This document shows, in pieces, positions 39,895 through 51,078 of a stretch of 64,000 nt of DNA. The notes beneath the pieces were generated by a model. It ran no database searches, was not told the origin of the DNA, and saw only the letters and a list, made by a program, of their open reading frames with translations. Within the stretch, counting starts at the first letter, position 1. Each line of letters begins with the position of its first letter. The translations under genes and the position numbers were made by a program. The stretch spans positions 4,836,001 through 4,900,000 of the forward strand of contig NW_024468912.1 in NCBI RefSeq assembly GCF_011745365.1, given 5' to 3'. The stretch comes from Cryphonectria parasitica EP155 (Eukaryota > Ascomycota > Sordariomycetes > Diaporthales > Cryphonectriaceae).

Positions 39895-40923
39895 GCTGTT
39901 GTTCCGGTGCAACCTAGGGCGAGGTGCTGAAAACACTTATCACCGCTTACAGGAGGATTCTTTGTGTTCAAGACGAGGTTTTGTGAGATCAATGCACAGT
40001 CCACTCAGCTTTTGAGAGCTGATGGGTATCAAGTTGTGGTGAGTGCATTCTTGCTATGTAATATTATATATCATTATTGTGCTCTGTTCTCTTCCAACAG
40101 ACAACTGTGCTGTTCGAGGGCTCAAGAGACAGCACAATTGTGTGAGAATAGAGTTCTCAAAGCAGCTTCTCTCCAAGACTTCACTATGACCATACAATCT
40201 TGTTGTTCTGCATCAGCATTTGATCAGAAAACCTGATTGGCCGGGTATTCATCTTTATTGGCTCTAATTAAAAGGAAAATAACAATAATAATACTAAGTC
40301 TTGTAGAACTGTAAATTGTAGGTCCCGTAATCCTTCTAATATTTCTATTGAACGTTGCAGCGGTTTATTTTGAAGACAAAAGACCCACCCACATTGAAAA
40401 CAAAAACTCACTTGACTTGCCTGGGATGGTGGGCTGACTCAAAGGTGAGTCTGACATCTCATCTTTTTAGATTCAAGCTCTATCCCGTCTTCAGATCCAT
40501 CAAATCTGATATATCTTTTCTTTCTTCTTGCTTTCCTCGTTTTTCCCTTCGTCACCCCCCCCCCCCCCTCATCCCCCCGAGCCTCCTTCTCCCTCCCCCG
40601 AGGGAGGAAAAAAAAACACAAAACCAACCTGTTTTCGTGTAGGGAATTGAAAAGTAAAACTCATTGCCTGTCTGTCATAATCTTGCTTCCTGTGATAACT
40701 TCAGTAAAGCCAGATAAAGTATTTATGTTACACGTTTCGTCTTCACATTTCGTGTGTCCATACGAGCGTGTGCCATGAATTTATGATCCTCCAATCAATT
40801 CTTTCTTAGGTTGCCTTCGCTGCTCTGCCTGGTTGTGAATTATACAATGCCTATAAGCCCTTTCCCCTTTCACTTGTGACTTGCATCTAATATTCCAATC
40901 TCTCCATCCATTAGAATACTAGG
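39895..40923. other. AT-rich intergenic region
   Basis: About 1 kb, noticeably AT-rich, with a 14-base C run at 40555-40568. It includes the 3' UTR of the ARS-binding protein gene and the upstream region of the 183-aa protein. No gene is seen. Confidence 0.5.
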
Positions 40924-42634
40924 TTACTCCCCATCCCTTGTTCTGGGTCGGCAAAGGTCCAACATGGCCTTTCGAAGGTCATCCAGTTCTGCCTGTTGGC
41001 CTTGGACTACGCCCAAGAGATCGCGATACCTCCTCCGCCACCTTTCGGCATCGCTACTACCCCCCTCCTCGCCACTCTCAATACCTGTTCCTCCCTCCCG
41101 GCTAGCATCATCATCATTCCCTGCCCCCTCCGCCCCCTCCTCTGCTTCTGCCTCCTCGTCCTCGTCCTCTTCCTCGCCCTCTGCATCATCCTCTCCCTCT
41201 CCCTCTCCTCCTCCAGCCCGCTGCACACCTGCTCCCCTCCTGAAACCTGGCAGTCCTGTTGTTAACCCCGTCGTCCTCCTCCTCGCACTCTTCCTCCTCC
41301 TGCTTCCCCCATGTGGCGCCCACTTCTCCCTCGCCACCTCCTCCCTCAGCCCAAACCCACTATGCACATCCCCAAGCTGCAGGCTCCAGTGGATGTCATA
41401 CACATTCCTGCCCGTCGTTGCCCCTCCGCCAGCTACACCACCGCCGCCCCCATCGTCAGGAGGAGGCATCTCCAACTCGCCCACCCGCCGCACCTTGAGC
41501 CGCTGTCCAGGCGTCCGCAGCCACGTCATGCCCGCCAGCGCGCTGAGGTTCATCAGAAACCCCTGCGCGCCGCTCGCCTCGCGCCGCACCGTCTCGATGA
41601 TCTCCTGTGCCACGGCTGCTGCCTCGTCCACGCCGCATGCGGGGATCTGGTGGCCCTGTGCGTCGGTCCAGTCGGCGCCCAGTAGCTCGTATGTGAAGAG
41701 AGACTCGAGCGCGTCCATGTTGGTGCGGCTGGTGCTGATGGTGTTGCTGCTGGTGCTGCCATGGCCACCCTGGATGGCGGCAGCGTCTACCGAGGGAAAG
41801 GCTCCTGCAGCGGTCGAGAGAGCACTGGCAGAGCCGGCGACGCTGATGCTGCCTCGGGTGGGTTGCTGGAAGAGGGTCTGGGGCGGGGATTGAAGTTGTT
41901 GTGGTTGCTGGGGGTTGGGCTGATAGTTGTGGTGTGTTGTGCTGCCAGTGGTTGTCGAGTAGAGGGACGAGGTGTCTTGGGAGCTCTGTGGGAGGTGTTG
42001 TTGTATGTGCTGCTGCTGCTGCTGCTGGGGGTGATGTTGTTGGTGATGGGCATGTTGCTGTTGCTGCTGAAATTGTAAGGTATACAAATCTTGTGCGGCC
42101 GTGCCAAACGGATCCATCATGTGAACGTCTGCACCAGCCATTTCAGCACTCAGTCCAGGATGACTATGAGCCATCATCGCCACAGACGCGTCTTCTGCAC
42201 TGGTGATGGCCCCATTGACCAGCACCACAGGCGCCTGCCGCTGCTGCTGCTGCTGTTGTTGCCCATGTGGCGCAGGCATCCCCCTCACCTCGCTGCCAAT
42301 CCTCTCTGGCACCTGTAGCGACAGCCTGCTGCGCGTCATCCTCAGATTCCGGGCCTGTGCCTCCTCTTGCTGCTGCTGTGATAAGTCGTAGCCGCCCTGG
42401 TGGTGGTGGTGGTGGTGCTGCTGCTGCTGTTGCATAGGCAAGCCGTGCTGCTGGTGGTGGTGATGGCTGTGGTGGCCTGTTGTAGACGCTAACGTCATCA
42501 ACGTAGGGTGTGCGATACTTGCGTCCATCATGTGTGGTGAAGCGTGCTGATGATGCTGCTTGAACGTCGCCGGAGGACTGCTGCTCTGTCCAGCAGGAAA
42601 CGTCGAGAAGGGCGAGGTTGCCGCTGCCGCTGCC

Positions 42635-42675
<41 letters not shown>

Positions 42676-42889
42676 GGCCGCTGCAGTTTCGCCTTGCTGC
42701 TGGCCCAGACTTGCCGTGCTGGTCCGTCTGTTCAGTGGTGGTCGGCCTCGTGTTTTTCCCGAGCCTCCTGGCCCGCCGCTCCTCCACGCAGAAGAGACCA
42801 CCTTGGCACCGTGCCGCCTGTTGGTCTTGGGCTTCGTAGTCATAGTCGGTGTCATTGCTGATTTGGGTTCGTTTGCTTGTTGCTGATGC

Positions 42890-42923
<34 letters not shown>

Positions 42924-44193
42924 GGTCGGCCCAAAAGGGGTTTGCGGTGGTCGCTGGCGTTACTGCCGAGTAAGAATGTGCTGTCATGGGCGTCTGTTGC
43001 TGTTGGGAGAAGTCCTGGCCCGTCACCCATGATCCAGTGTTCGTCGTCGTCATGCCTAGGTCCACTCTTGTGAACTGGTCCTGGGTCGGGTAAAGGTGGT
43101 GATACGGCGCACCGCCTCTCGTGTCGGGATCTGCCGCAGTTCCGGACCACAGGTCGAGTTGGTCGACGCCCGGCTGGTCGCCTCCTCCTCTTCCTCCCCC
43201 GCCTCCTCCACCTTGTTCCATCTTGAGCCGCTGGGTGGGTGACCTGCTGAAGCTGTTGTTGTCGTCGTCGGGTCGCTTTCGTCCTCTTCGTGGTCTGATG
43301 TGCGGCAGGAGAGAGCGCAGTGCCATGTCATCCTCTGCAGGCACACCGTCACGCCCTTCCTCGCAGACCGGGTTCATATCCGTCGGGATGTCGACCCAGT
43401 ATGGGTGTAGGTTGTCCAGGAGATACTCGAAGAAGGCATCGACGTGCATAGAATGCATCCAGCGCTGTAGTACATAAAGAGAGAAAACATTTGGTCAGTA
43501 AAAGTCAAACCTTTTGTCGCCACCGGGTCTCAAATCTACAACAATCTCCTCTTTCTTGCTTTCTCTTCCCACCCCTCTTTCTCTGCCCTCCAGAGAAAGA
43601 TCTTTCCCCTTAGTGAAAAGCGTCATACATTATCAACATCAACAACAACAACAACAACATCATCATCATCATCATCCACATTCTATCTAACATCTCGCCT
43701 ACAGCTTTGCTGGAAAGATTACCTTCAAACGGACTGCGTACTGCTGGATCTTCTGGGAACTCTGTCCCTTGTCCTGGTCCGGTGGTTCGACGCCTAGCTT
43801 CAAGGCCAGCTCGCCCCAGGTCTTGATCTCCTTGCTTTGGAACTGTGCGATCAGCTCGAAGAGGGTCCACGTGCTGAAAGACTTGCCTCCGCTTCTGGGC
43901 GGCGTGCGAAAGGCGTCCCTCAGGACCGTGGTGTCTGCACTCAAGGGAACACCAGGGTTGCAGGCGAGGATGAACTGGACGTAGGTATCCTCGAGGGTTT
44001 CGGCGGTGACATCTCTCGAGGGCAGGTCGAGCCTCGTCGCCGTCGTCGCTGTTGTTGTCGTCGAGGAGATGGGCGGCGGTGAGGAGGAGGAGGCCGAGTG
44101 GACGATGTTTGTGGCTGCTGTTCTCGTCGTCGTCCTTAGAATATGTGGCGAGCTTGCGAGCAGGTTAGTGCCCGGATGCTGCATTATGAGCAT
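40924..44193 (-). CDS. ARS-binding protein 2 (Abp2 family), Q/H/A-rich
   Basis: Related to fission-yeast Abp2, which binds replication-origin DNA. Two exons, 44193-43723 and 43464-40924, give 1,003 aa. Intron 43465-43722 joins QYAVRLK to RWMHSMHVDAFFEYLLDN, the family core (with YVQFILACNPGVPLSADT, FSTWTLFELIAQFQSKEIKT and LHPYWVDIPTD). The rest is strongly biased: Gln tracts (including a (CAA)n at 42891-42924), a long Ala tract (42636-42675), His-rich stretches, Gly runs, a Glu/Asp-rich segment near the C-terminus and a final coiled-coil-like RWRRRYRDLLGVVQGQQAEL. The frame is open upstream to 44487, so the start is uncertain; ATG 44193 sits just before a low-complexity Ser/Thr leader. Nuclear location and DNA binding are inferred from the family. 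Confidence 0.88.
42636..42675. repeat. (CTG)n / Ala-coding triplet repeat
   Basis: Near-perfect triplet array read as GCA codons on the minus strand, encoding the Ala tract of the Abp2-family protein. Confidence 0.9.
42891..42924. repeat. (TTG)n / Gln-coding triplet repeat
   Basis: Perfect 11-unit TTG array read as CAA codons on the minus strand, inside the Abp2-family coding region. Confidence 0.95.
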
Positions 44194-47100
44194 CGGTACT
44201 GGCTCTTCTCTCTTTCCCCCCTCATATGGACCTGCAGCTCTGTTGGTTTTTCCCTTCCCCCCTAAAATATTACGATACAAACACACACACACAACAAAGG
44301 CGGGAGGGAGGGGAGAGGAGGTAGGGGTGTAAGTAGCCAGGTAGGGGTGGATGGGGATTGCGCATCGGCGCCAGAGTCGGAGCAGCCGGTACGGATTATG
44401 TCCTAAGGCTGAAGGATTGAGGTTGCTTATTCGGATGGGAGGGTCTTTTTGTAAGGGTAAGACTACGTAGAGCCTGTGGGTCACCAAGAGCAGGGTGAGA
44501 GGGGATGGTGACGTTTGTAATGTTCAGCTTAGAAGGATAGGGAAATGGAGAAAGTGGAGGATGACGAGGACGAGTAGGAGTAGGAGGAGTGGAGGAAGGG
44601 CGTCAAGGAGTGACGGAGTGTATGTGAAAGGGCATGCAAGAGGCAATGAGCGTGTGTGTAGAGAATGGAAAGCAAAAGTAGGCAAAAATCAACAGCAATA
44701 GGGTGATCGTCAAGGTGGTCCGGGTCAATCTGGCCGAAGAGAGGGGGCGCAAAAACAAAAAAAGAGAAAGAGAAAGCGAGGGCTGGGCAGGTATGTATGA
44801 TTTCCAAAGAAGAGCACATGCGATGTGTGGTCATGGGAGGTGTACATTAGTTCTTTTGAGTTTGTGTGGGTGTGTAAGTATGTTCAGTCGCCAAGGGTCC
44901 ATAATGATGAGCAATCAATCTTCTCTTTGCCTCCCTTCTCTCCCAACGTCGACTACATATTTGCCTGGCTTTCTACCTACTTTATTCACGTATTTACCTA
45001 CCAACTTGGCCTGACCGAGTGGGCAGCCCGGAAGGATCAGCCTCGTTGCGGTACCTGTGTGTATCCTGGTGCCTAGGTTGCGGGCCTGGCCGCTGTTATG
45101 GGGTATTTCCATGTTGGCGCGAAAGGGAGTAAGGGGAAGAGGGTTGGCCTTGCAGGAAAAAAAAAAGGATGACCTTGATGGGGCGCAGCCAGATCATGAC
45201 CGCATATAGAAACCCGCCTCAGATTTCGATCCGAGGCTTTCCCCGTCCACAAACGACACGCCCAGACAGCGAAGCGAGCGTGTCCTTGCAGGCGTATCTG
45301 CACTTGCATGCAGCAGCAACGCTGGGCCAAAACCCGTCAGCGGGTTTCTCGTACCGGTCCGGTCCTCAGGTACACGGCCAGCCCCGATGGTGTTACACAT
45401 CAGTAGACACAGACCACCAAAAGTAGTACATGGTGGTACAGTCATCCAACAAGCTTCCTCATGGGAACAGCCGTCGTTCATGCATGCAAGTCAAATCGTA
45501 GAGAGCTGCGGTCTCTGACAAACACTCTCTGCCTGCGACCACTTTTGCTCTCCTTCATTCGTCACTCTCGCCTCCTCCTACACCTCTTCCTACGCCTCCT
45601 CGTCCTCCTCGGCCCTCTCAGGGCTGCCACCTGGTGGATTGGTTGGTAATAGTCATCAACGTGGACCCTGGACGGTAAGCTGCAAGGCCGGAGATGCAGA
45701 AAGGAGGGGAAAAAGAAGGACGACAACGACAATGACGACAGAGAAGAGGAAGAACAAGCTCTTGTCATATTATGAGGTCAAAAGACCTCTCGACTCGACT
45801 CAAGAGATGCCTTTCCCCCAGAATCAATCCATAACAATCCTAAAATGGAAGCGGGCCAGACCGAGACCAGGTAGCAGGGACAGGTTAGACGACTGGCGGC
45901 TGGGTCATGGTGGGTGACATCAGGCATCTCTTTATTCTCCCTCCCTCTGGCCCTCTCGTCCTCTTGCTCTCTATATCCTTGTTCTTCTTAGCCGCGGTGG
46001 GATGCAACAGACAATCTCGGCATGGTTGCTTGCTGCATGTCCGGATCTGGAGTCTCGGTCCCAGCTCGTTCATTTGTTGCATCACCCTGGACCTTGGTTT
46101 GGGGGTGGGGGGGGGGGGGGGAACACATAAGGAAGAGGAGTTGGCCGAGGACAAGGGCTGCACAAGGTGAACTTCCCATCTTGGCAAGTCCATGAGAAAG
46201 TGTGGATGGTGGCTTGTTGGTATTAGTGTGTACTCGCCGTGGGGGGGGGGAGGGGGGTTCCAGGTTGATGGGAGGGGTTGTATGTGTGGGAAGTTCGACC
46301 TGTCTCTGTTTGCGTCCAGATGACAGGAGGCAGATGATGAGACGTTGAGAAGCTGCAGTGGACCAACGACAGGGTCTAAATGACAGTGGGGTGGCGCCTC
46401 CCGGTAGGGTGGGCAACCGCTTTCCTCCAGTGGGAACCCCAGAGGGATGGAAGGGGGGGTCAGGCCCATGGCACCTACCTTAATTCTGCACGCTACGCTA
46501 CTGCCATGATAAGTACAACGTTGTATGTAGTAGTGGCAGTAGTGCTATGGTAGTAGCGGTAGTGGTAGTACGCTTGGCAAGGGACCCAGGAGCCCCAGGG
46601 ACCAGGGCGCTGTTCCCGCAGCGGATAGCGGCACCTGAGTTTTCCAAGAATAGAAGTGGGATGCGCTGTGCCTTGGGCCACTAGCCACCCACCAACCAGG
46701 ATGTCTTCCTCCTGCAAAAGTTGACTGATGCAAGGCAGTTGCACCAACCCCATGGAAACACTCCGCGATCCCGCGCCCTCGGGGTTGGGTCAGGGTTTCG
46801 TTTCGATGTTGCATGATTGTGTACCATGATATGTGTATTTAGACATTGTCTGTTCCTAACAACTCCCCCCACCCCTTGCTGCTACAGTGTGGATCGGGCT
46901 TGAGGAAGAGCTCTTCTGACATTTGGTTGTATTGCTATGTGGGAATGTGGTCCAGTAGCTTCTTCTTCCTCTGGCCTCCGCCTCCGCCTCTTCCTCTCCT
47001 CTCCCCTCCTCCCTCGGTGCCTGGTTGGGACGTGGTTTGACCCCTTGAGGAGCCAAAATCATCGATGGTGGGACCTCGCTAACTGGCGAATGACAGGCCC

Positions 47101-49270
47101 AACCTGGAAGAGCTACGAGAGCTAGCTGTCCTTCGCAAGCTATTTCGTTTCGTACTTTCTAATTCTACTATTTCTTCTTTATCGGTGTCGGTCAACGGGG
47201 ATTGCAGGGCCTCACTTCGGCGACTTTATAGGACCGACTACTGGGACCAAAAGCCGCTGTCTGGAGGACGCCGTGCAAAGTCTAATTATGGAGATTTCTC
47301 TCTTTTTTTCCCCCTCTCTTTCTCTCTCTCGTATGTGTCCGTTCGTCGAGGATAGATGACACTAGGTCTGTTGAGAACCAGATGAGATGAGGTGACCTTC
47401 ACACGAGAGGGGGAGGGGACTAGAGGAGGCAGCAGGGTGGGCGACGAACATAAACACACATACGCACAGGTACACGCATGTACCTATAACCTCAAGTGCC
47501 GTTGGGGCGCCTCATCCCACAAAGGCTGAGAGCCGGCGTTTTGTTCGTGCTGGGGCTGTTCTCCTGTACCTTGCTATGGTACTACTACCCTAAATTGGTG
47601 GAGAGGGGTGGAAATCCTTCGACGCGATCTTCGGACAAGGTCGACTAGGTTCTCGATCTGGAGAAGGTTAGAGTTGATCTCCATCCCTCTCTTTCTTTCC
47701 CCCGCAGATCTCTCTTTCTCTCTGCATTCGTATCTGATCCATACTGTGCGGTATTTCGACCAAAGGCGTGGGGGGGGGGGGGCAACCCTCACTTCCTACT
47801 TGAACGACGGTGAACATCAGGGTCCTTTTGTACCGCAACAAGTCGGTCCGCTGTTCCCTCTCACCGACCATCTGCACACCTACCATGGAACACCCAATTT
47901 TCCTCCACTCGTCTTTCCAGTTTATCAGTGACTGCCAGGCTTTTCTTCTTCCTTCTTTCCTGGCGGGAAGGTTTGCTTTGTCATCGGAAGCTGTCTTTGC
48001 CCAGGGACCCTCCCCCCCCCCCGCCCGGGATGGAGCCCATCTTGGTTTGGCTGGCCAGTACACTGACACACAAGCAGGCAGGTAGGCAGAGCGGCACTTG
48101 AGCGTATTGAAGAAAAGACAAGAAACAAGAAAAATTGCGCTTTCTTCTTTGCTGTGTTATGCTCAGCGCGGAAGTCTCAGCCGGGCCTGGCAAGATGCGA
48201 CCGCTGCGTGGCATCTCGGGTGTTCAAACATCGTCATGTTTCTTTTCAGTCTCTCTCACTTGTTGTAGGGCCGTGGCCAGAATGAAACAGGTAAGCCTTG
48301 CGGTGGCGGTCTGGGTCTGACGGAGGAGGCCCCTCCTATCCGAATTCCTGCCTCTCTGGCTCTTCACCATGCCGTCAAAACCTACCCCTGCTCTGCCCAA
48401 AGATCTGTCTGACCGTTGTTGCGGCCGTTCGAGACGAGGAGGGAGGGAGGTCCCAAAGGGGTCTTTCCAGAAGACGTCAGAAACATCCCGGTGCAACCCT
48501 CCCTCCAACGGCGATCCCGAGATCTCGGGAAGAGGCTTACATGTCGTAACCGAGGCTGACGCAGGAACGATGGATGGCGACTTGAAAGGTCTCTTGGTTA
48601 ACAAACGGAGGCGCTGAGTCGACAGACACAGACAGAGAAAGTGTGTGTGAGTAAGTGAGAAGAGTGTGTGAAAAAGAATTGTTTGTGGATGCGCTCGCGG
48701 CAGTTGTCCCTGGGCTGTGCACGTAGCCAAAAGTCGTCCGTGACAATCTGACGCTAAAGACGGCCTGACAGGACCCATTGCCTTGCATGTTCATTGCTAC
48801 TCTATTCTACTGGGTTGATTTGTGACGGTTCGAAGACCGCATGGCGAGGAGAAAATCATATGTCAAAAACTACGAGTTCGATTCTCCAGAATGCAGTTTA
48901 CCGGGGTTTGCCGGTCCCAGCGCCAGCAGCAGTTGTTAGTGCAGGGTTTGTCTTGGCATACAAGAGCTGTCACTGAGTAAAATGTTACTGGTGGGTGCTA
49001 CCACTTAAACTCGGACCTCGGCTCAGCGCTTCTCATGCCACGAGCCACGAAAAACGACGGGTCGACAGCGCGTCGCTCCCGTCGCAGCAGAGCTCTAGCC
49101 GAGGACATGACTTCATCGTCGTCGTCTCCTCCACCTCAAACCATCTCCCTCACACGGCAACGAGCAGATGATGAACGAGGACATCAACTAAGACCCAGAC
49201 AGACAATCAGACAGACGCTGTATCTATCTATTCTTGTTTATCTATCCATCCATTTATCCAACAAATAACC
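44194..49270. other. 5.1-kb gene-poor region
   Basis: The 44.2-44.8 kb part is the Abp2 promoter and leader. G/C runs lie at 46107-46121, 46241-46250, 47770-47782 and 48012-48022. Frames of up to 194 codons overlap on both strands and are low-complexity. An 82-codon + frame at 48369-48617 looks somewhat protein-like but is unsupported. The last ~250 bp is the leader of the carrier gene, with a (CTAT)-type repeat near 49220-49260. Confidence 0.5.
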
Positions 49271-50496
49271 ATGGCGCCGGCCGCTTCGAAGCCCGTGATA
49301 CCCCAGAACGACAATGTTGCCCACGCCCTCGCCGGCGCTGGAGGAGGCATCCTGTCTATGGTCCTGACGTACGAAGATGCACACACAGTCTCCCTCTCTC
49401 TCCTTCACATGGGCTCCCTCCCAGGCAGCAGCAGCAGGTCCGGCTAACCAATATGAATTCCTCCTTCGTTTAGGTACCCCCTCATTACACTTTCCACCCG
49501 CGCCCAGGTCGAATCCAAGCGCGCCGACTCATCCTTCCTCAAGGCCGTCCGCCACATCGTCGAGCGTGAGGGCCTCGCAGGCCTCTACGCAGGCCTCGAC
49601 TCGGCTCTCTTCGGCATCTCCCTCACCAACTTTGTTTACTACTACTGGTACGAATGGACCCGCGCCTTCTTCGAGGCCGCCGCCGATAAGGCGGGCCGCG
49701 CCTCCAAGCGCCTCACCACCGTTGAGAGCATGATCGCTGGTGCCATTGCAGGCTCCGCCACCGTCATCATCACCAATCCCATCTGGGTCGTCAACACCCG
49801 CATGACCACCCGCAAGCACGAGGCAGAAGAGGACAAGGAGAAGGACGTGGAGGCCGTTGTCGGCTCGGAGGGGGGTGTGGACAGCAAGAAACAGCAGCAA
49901 CAAAGGTCGCAGAGGCCCACCACCCTGGGCACGCTGACGGCCCTCCTCCGCAATGAGGGCCCCAAGGCGCTGTTCTCAGGCGTTCTGCCTGCGCTGGTGC
50001 TGGTCATCAATCCTATCCTTCAGTACACCTTGTTCGAGCAGCTGAAAAACGCCGTTGAGAGGAGACGCCGCGTCACTCCAACCATCGCCTTCTTCCTCGG
50101 CGCCCTCGGCAAGCTGTTCGCCACCAGCATCACCTACCCATACATCACCGTCAAGTCCCAGGCCCACGTCGCTGGCAGGGATGGCAAGACAGAAGGCATG
50201 ACTGCCGCCATCAGGCGCATCACGAAGGAGGAGGGAGCTGCCGGGCTCTACAAAGGTGCGTGCTATCTCAATTTTCGTGCAGGTAGAAAGACAGGACCAA
50301 GAAATGTCCCCTCTTATCTAGTTTTTCCCTGCTTCAAAATAAATCTACGTGGTGCTAATGTTATTGAGATACAGGAATCGGGCCCAAGGTCACCCAGAGT
50401 GTGCTCACGGCCGCGTTCTTGTTCGCGTTCAAGGACGTCCTCTACGAGCAGACAGTCAAACTTCGCCAGTCGACGGCCAGGAGATCTCTGGTTTAG
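49271..50496 (+). CDS. Peroxisomal adenine nucleotide carrier (Ant1/PMP34/PMP47 family)
   Basis: Mitochondrial-carrier-family protein expected to exchange ATP for AMP across the peroxisomal membrane, supplying acyl-CoA synthetase for beta-oxidation. Three exons (49271-49368, 49474-50255, 50375-50496) give 333 aa, in phase. Three carrier repeats begin at the motifs YPLITLSTRAQVE, NPIWVVNTRMTTR and YPYITVKSQAHV; NPIWVVNTR is characteristic of the peroxisomal branch. Each repeat has the matching second part (EGLAGLYAGL, EGPKALFSGV, EGAAGLYKGI). A ~40-residue charged Glu/Lys/Gln insert lies after the second motif. The degenerate first motif (PLITLS rather than P-x-D/E-x-x-K/R) is also usual in this branch. 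The start has good context (aaccATGGC). Confidence 0.92.
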
Positions 50497-51078
50497 ATGT
50501 CTAGATATGTGTGGATTGTGTCCAGTCTTGGCATAGGTAGCCTTGACGTGTGTATCTCAGCTGAGATATCGATGCAATCTCAGATCAATAGCTGAGAGTC
50601 GAATGTTGCCAAGGTCTTTGCCTGATAGGAAATAGCACGTGATCGATAGATACTTAGTTGACTCACTACTATAGTGAATACACGACATAAAGACCAAATG
50701 AGAATTATGTTTGTGCTGGGGAGCAACATAACGTCTCGTTCATCTCTTTAGTTGTTTTTTTAATCTTAATTTATTTGATATATGAATGGGTATACTATAT
50801 AGCCTCTACCAGCAACAGATCGATGCCGGAAGCATTGCATCCTCTTTTTTCTCCAGAAAGGAATCAAGCCAAATCTTCCAATTACGCAGTAACACACTAT
50901 ACTTGAAGGCCTCAAGTCGTCTCCAACCATGACCTACACAGCCTTAATCTACCCCGAGTCATCAAAAAGGAGGACACCCCCCCCCCCTCTGGTAGCAACG
51001 CAAGGCGAGCAGCACACGATGGAAAACAACCATAACAACAAGATAGTGCTGAATCTCTTCTTCTTTCCCTTCTCGATT
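50497..51078. other. Convergent intergenic region between carrier and permease
   Basis: About 580 bp of AT-rich DNA holding the two 3' UTRs, with an 11-base C run at 50977-50987. No reading frame of note. Confidence 0.5.

Noticed and set aside
40964..41893. 309-codon plus-strand frame and a 328-codon minus-strand frame (42164-43150)
   Set aside because: Both overlap the Abp2-family coding exon in other frames and consist of Ser/Pro or repeat-derived tracts.
48369..48617. 82-codon plus-strand frame
   Set aside because: Hydrophilic and somewhat protein-like, but a larger minus-strand frame overlaps it and nothing supports either.
48860..48890. tRNA B-box-like gagttcgattctc
   Set aside because: Only three base pairs of the T stem form and no acceptor stem or A box is present.
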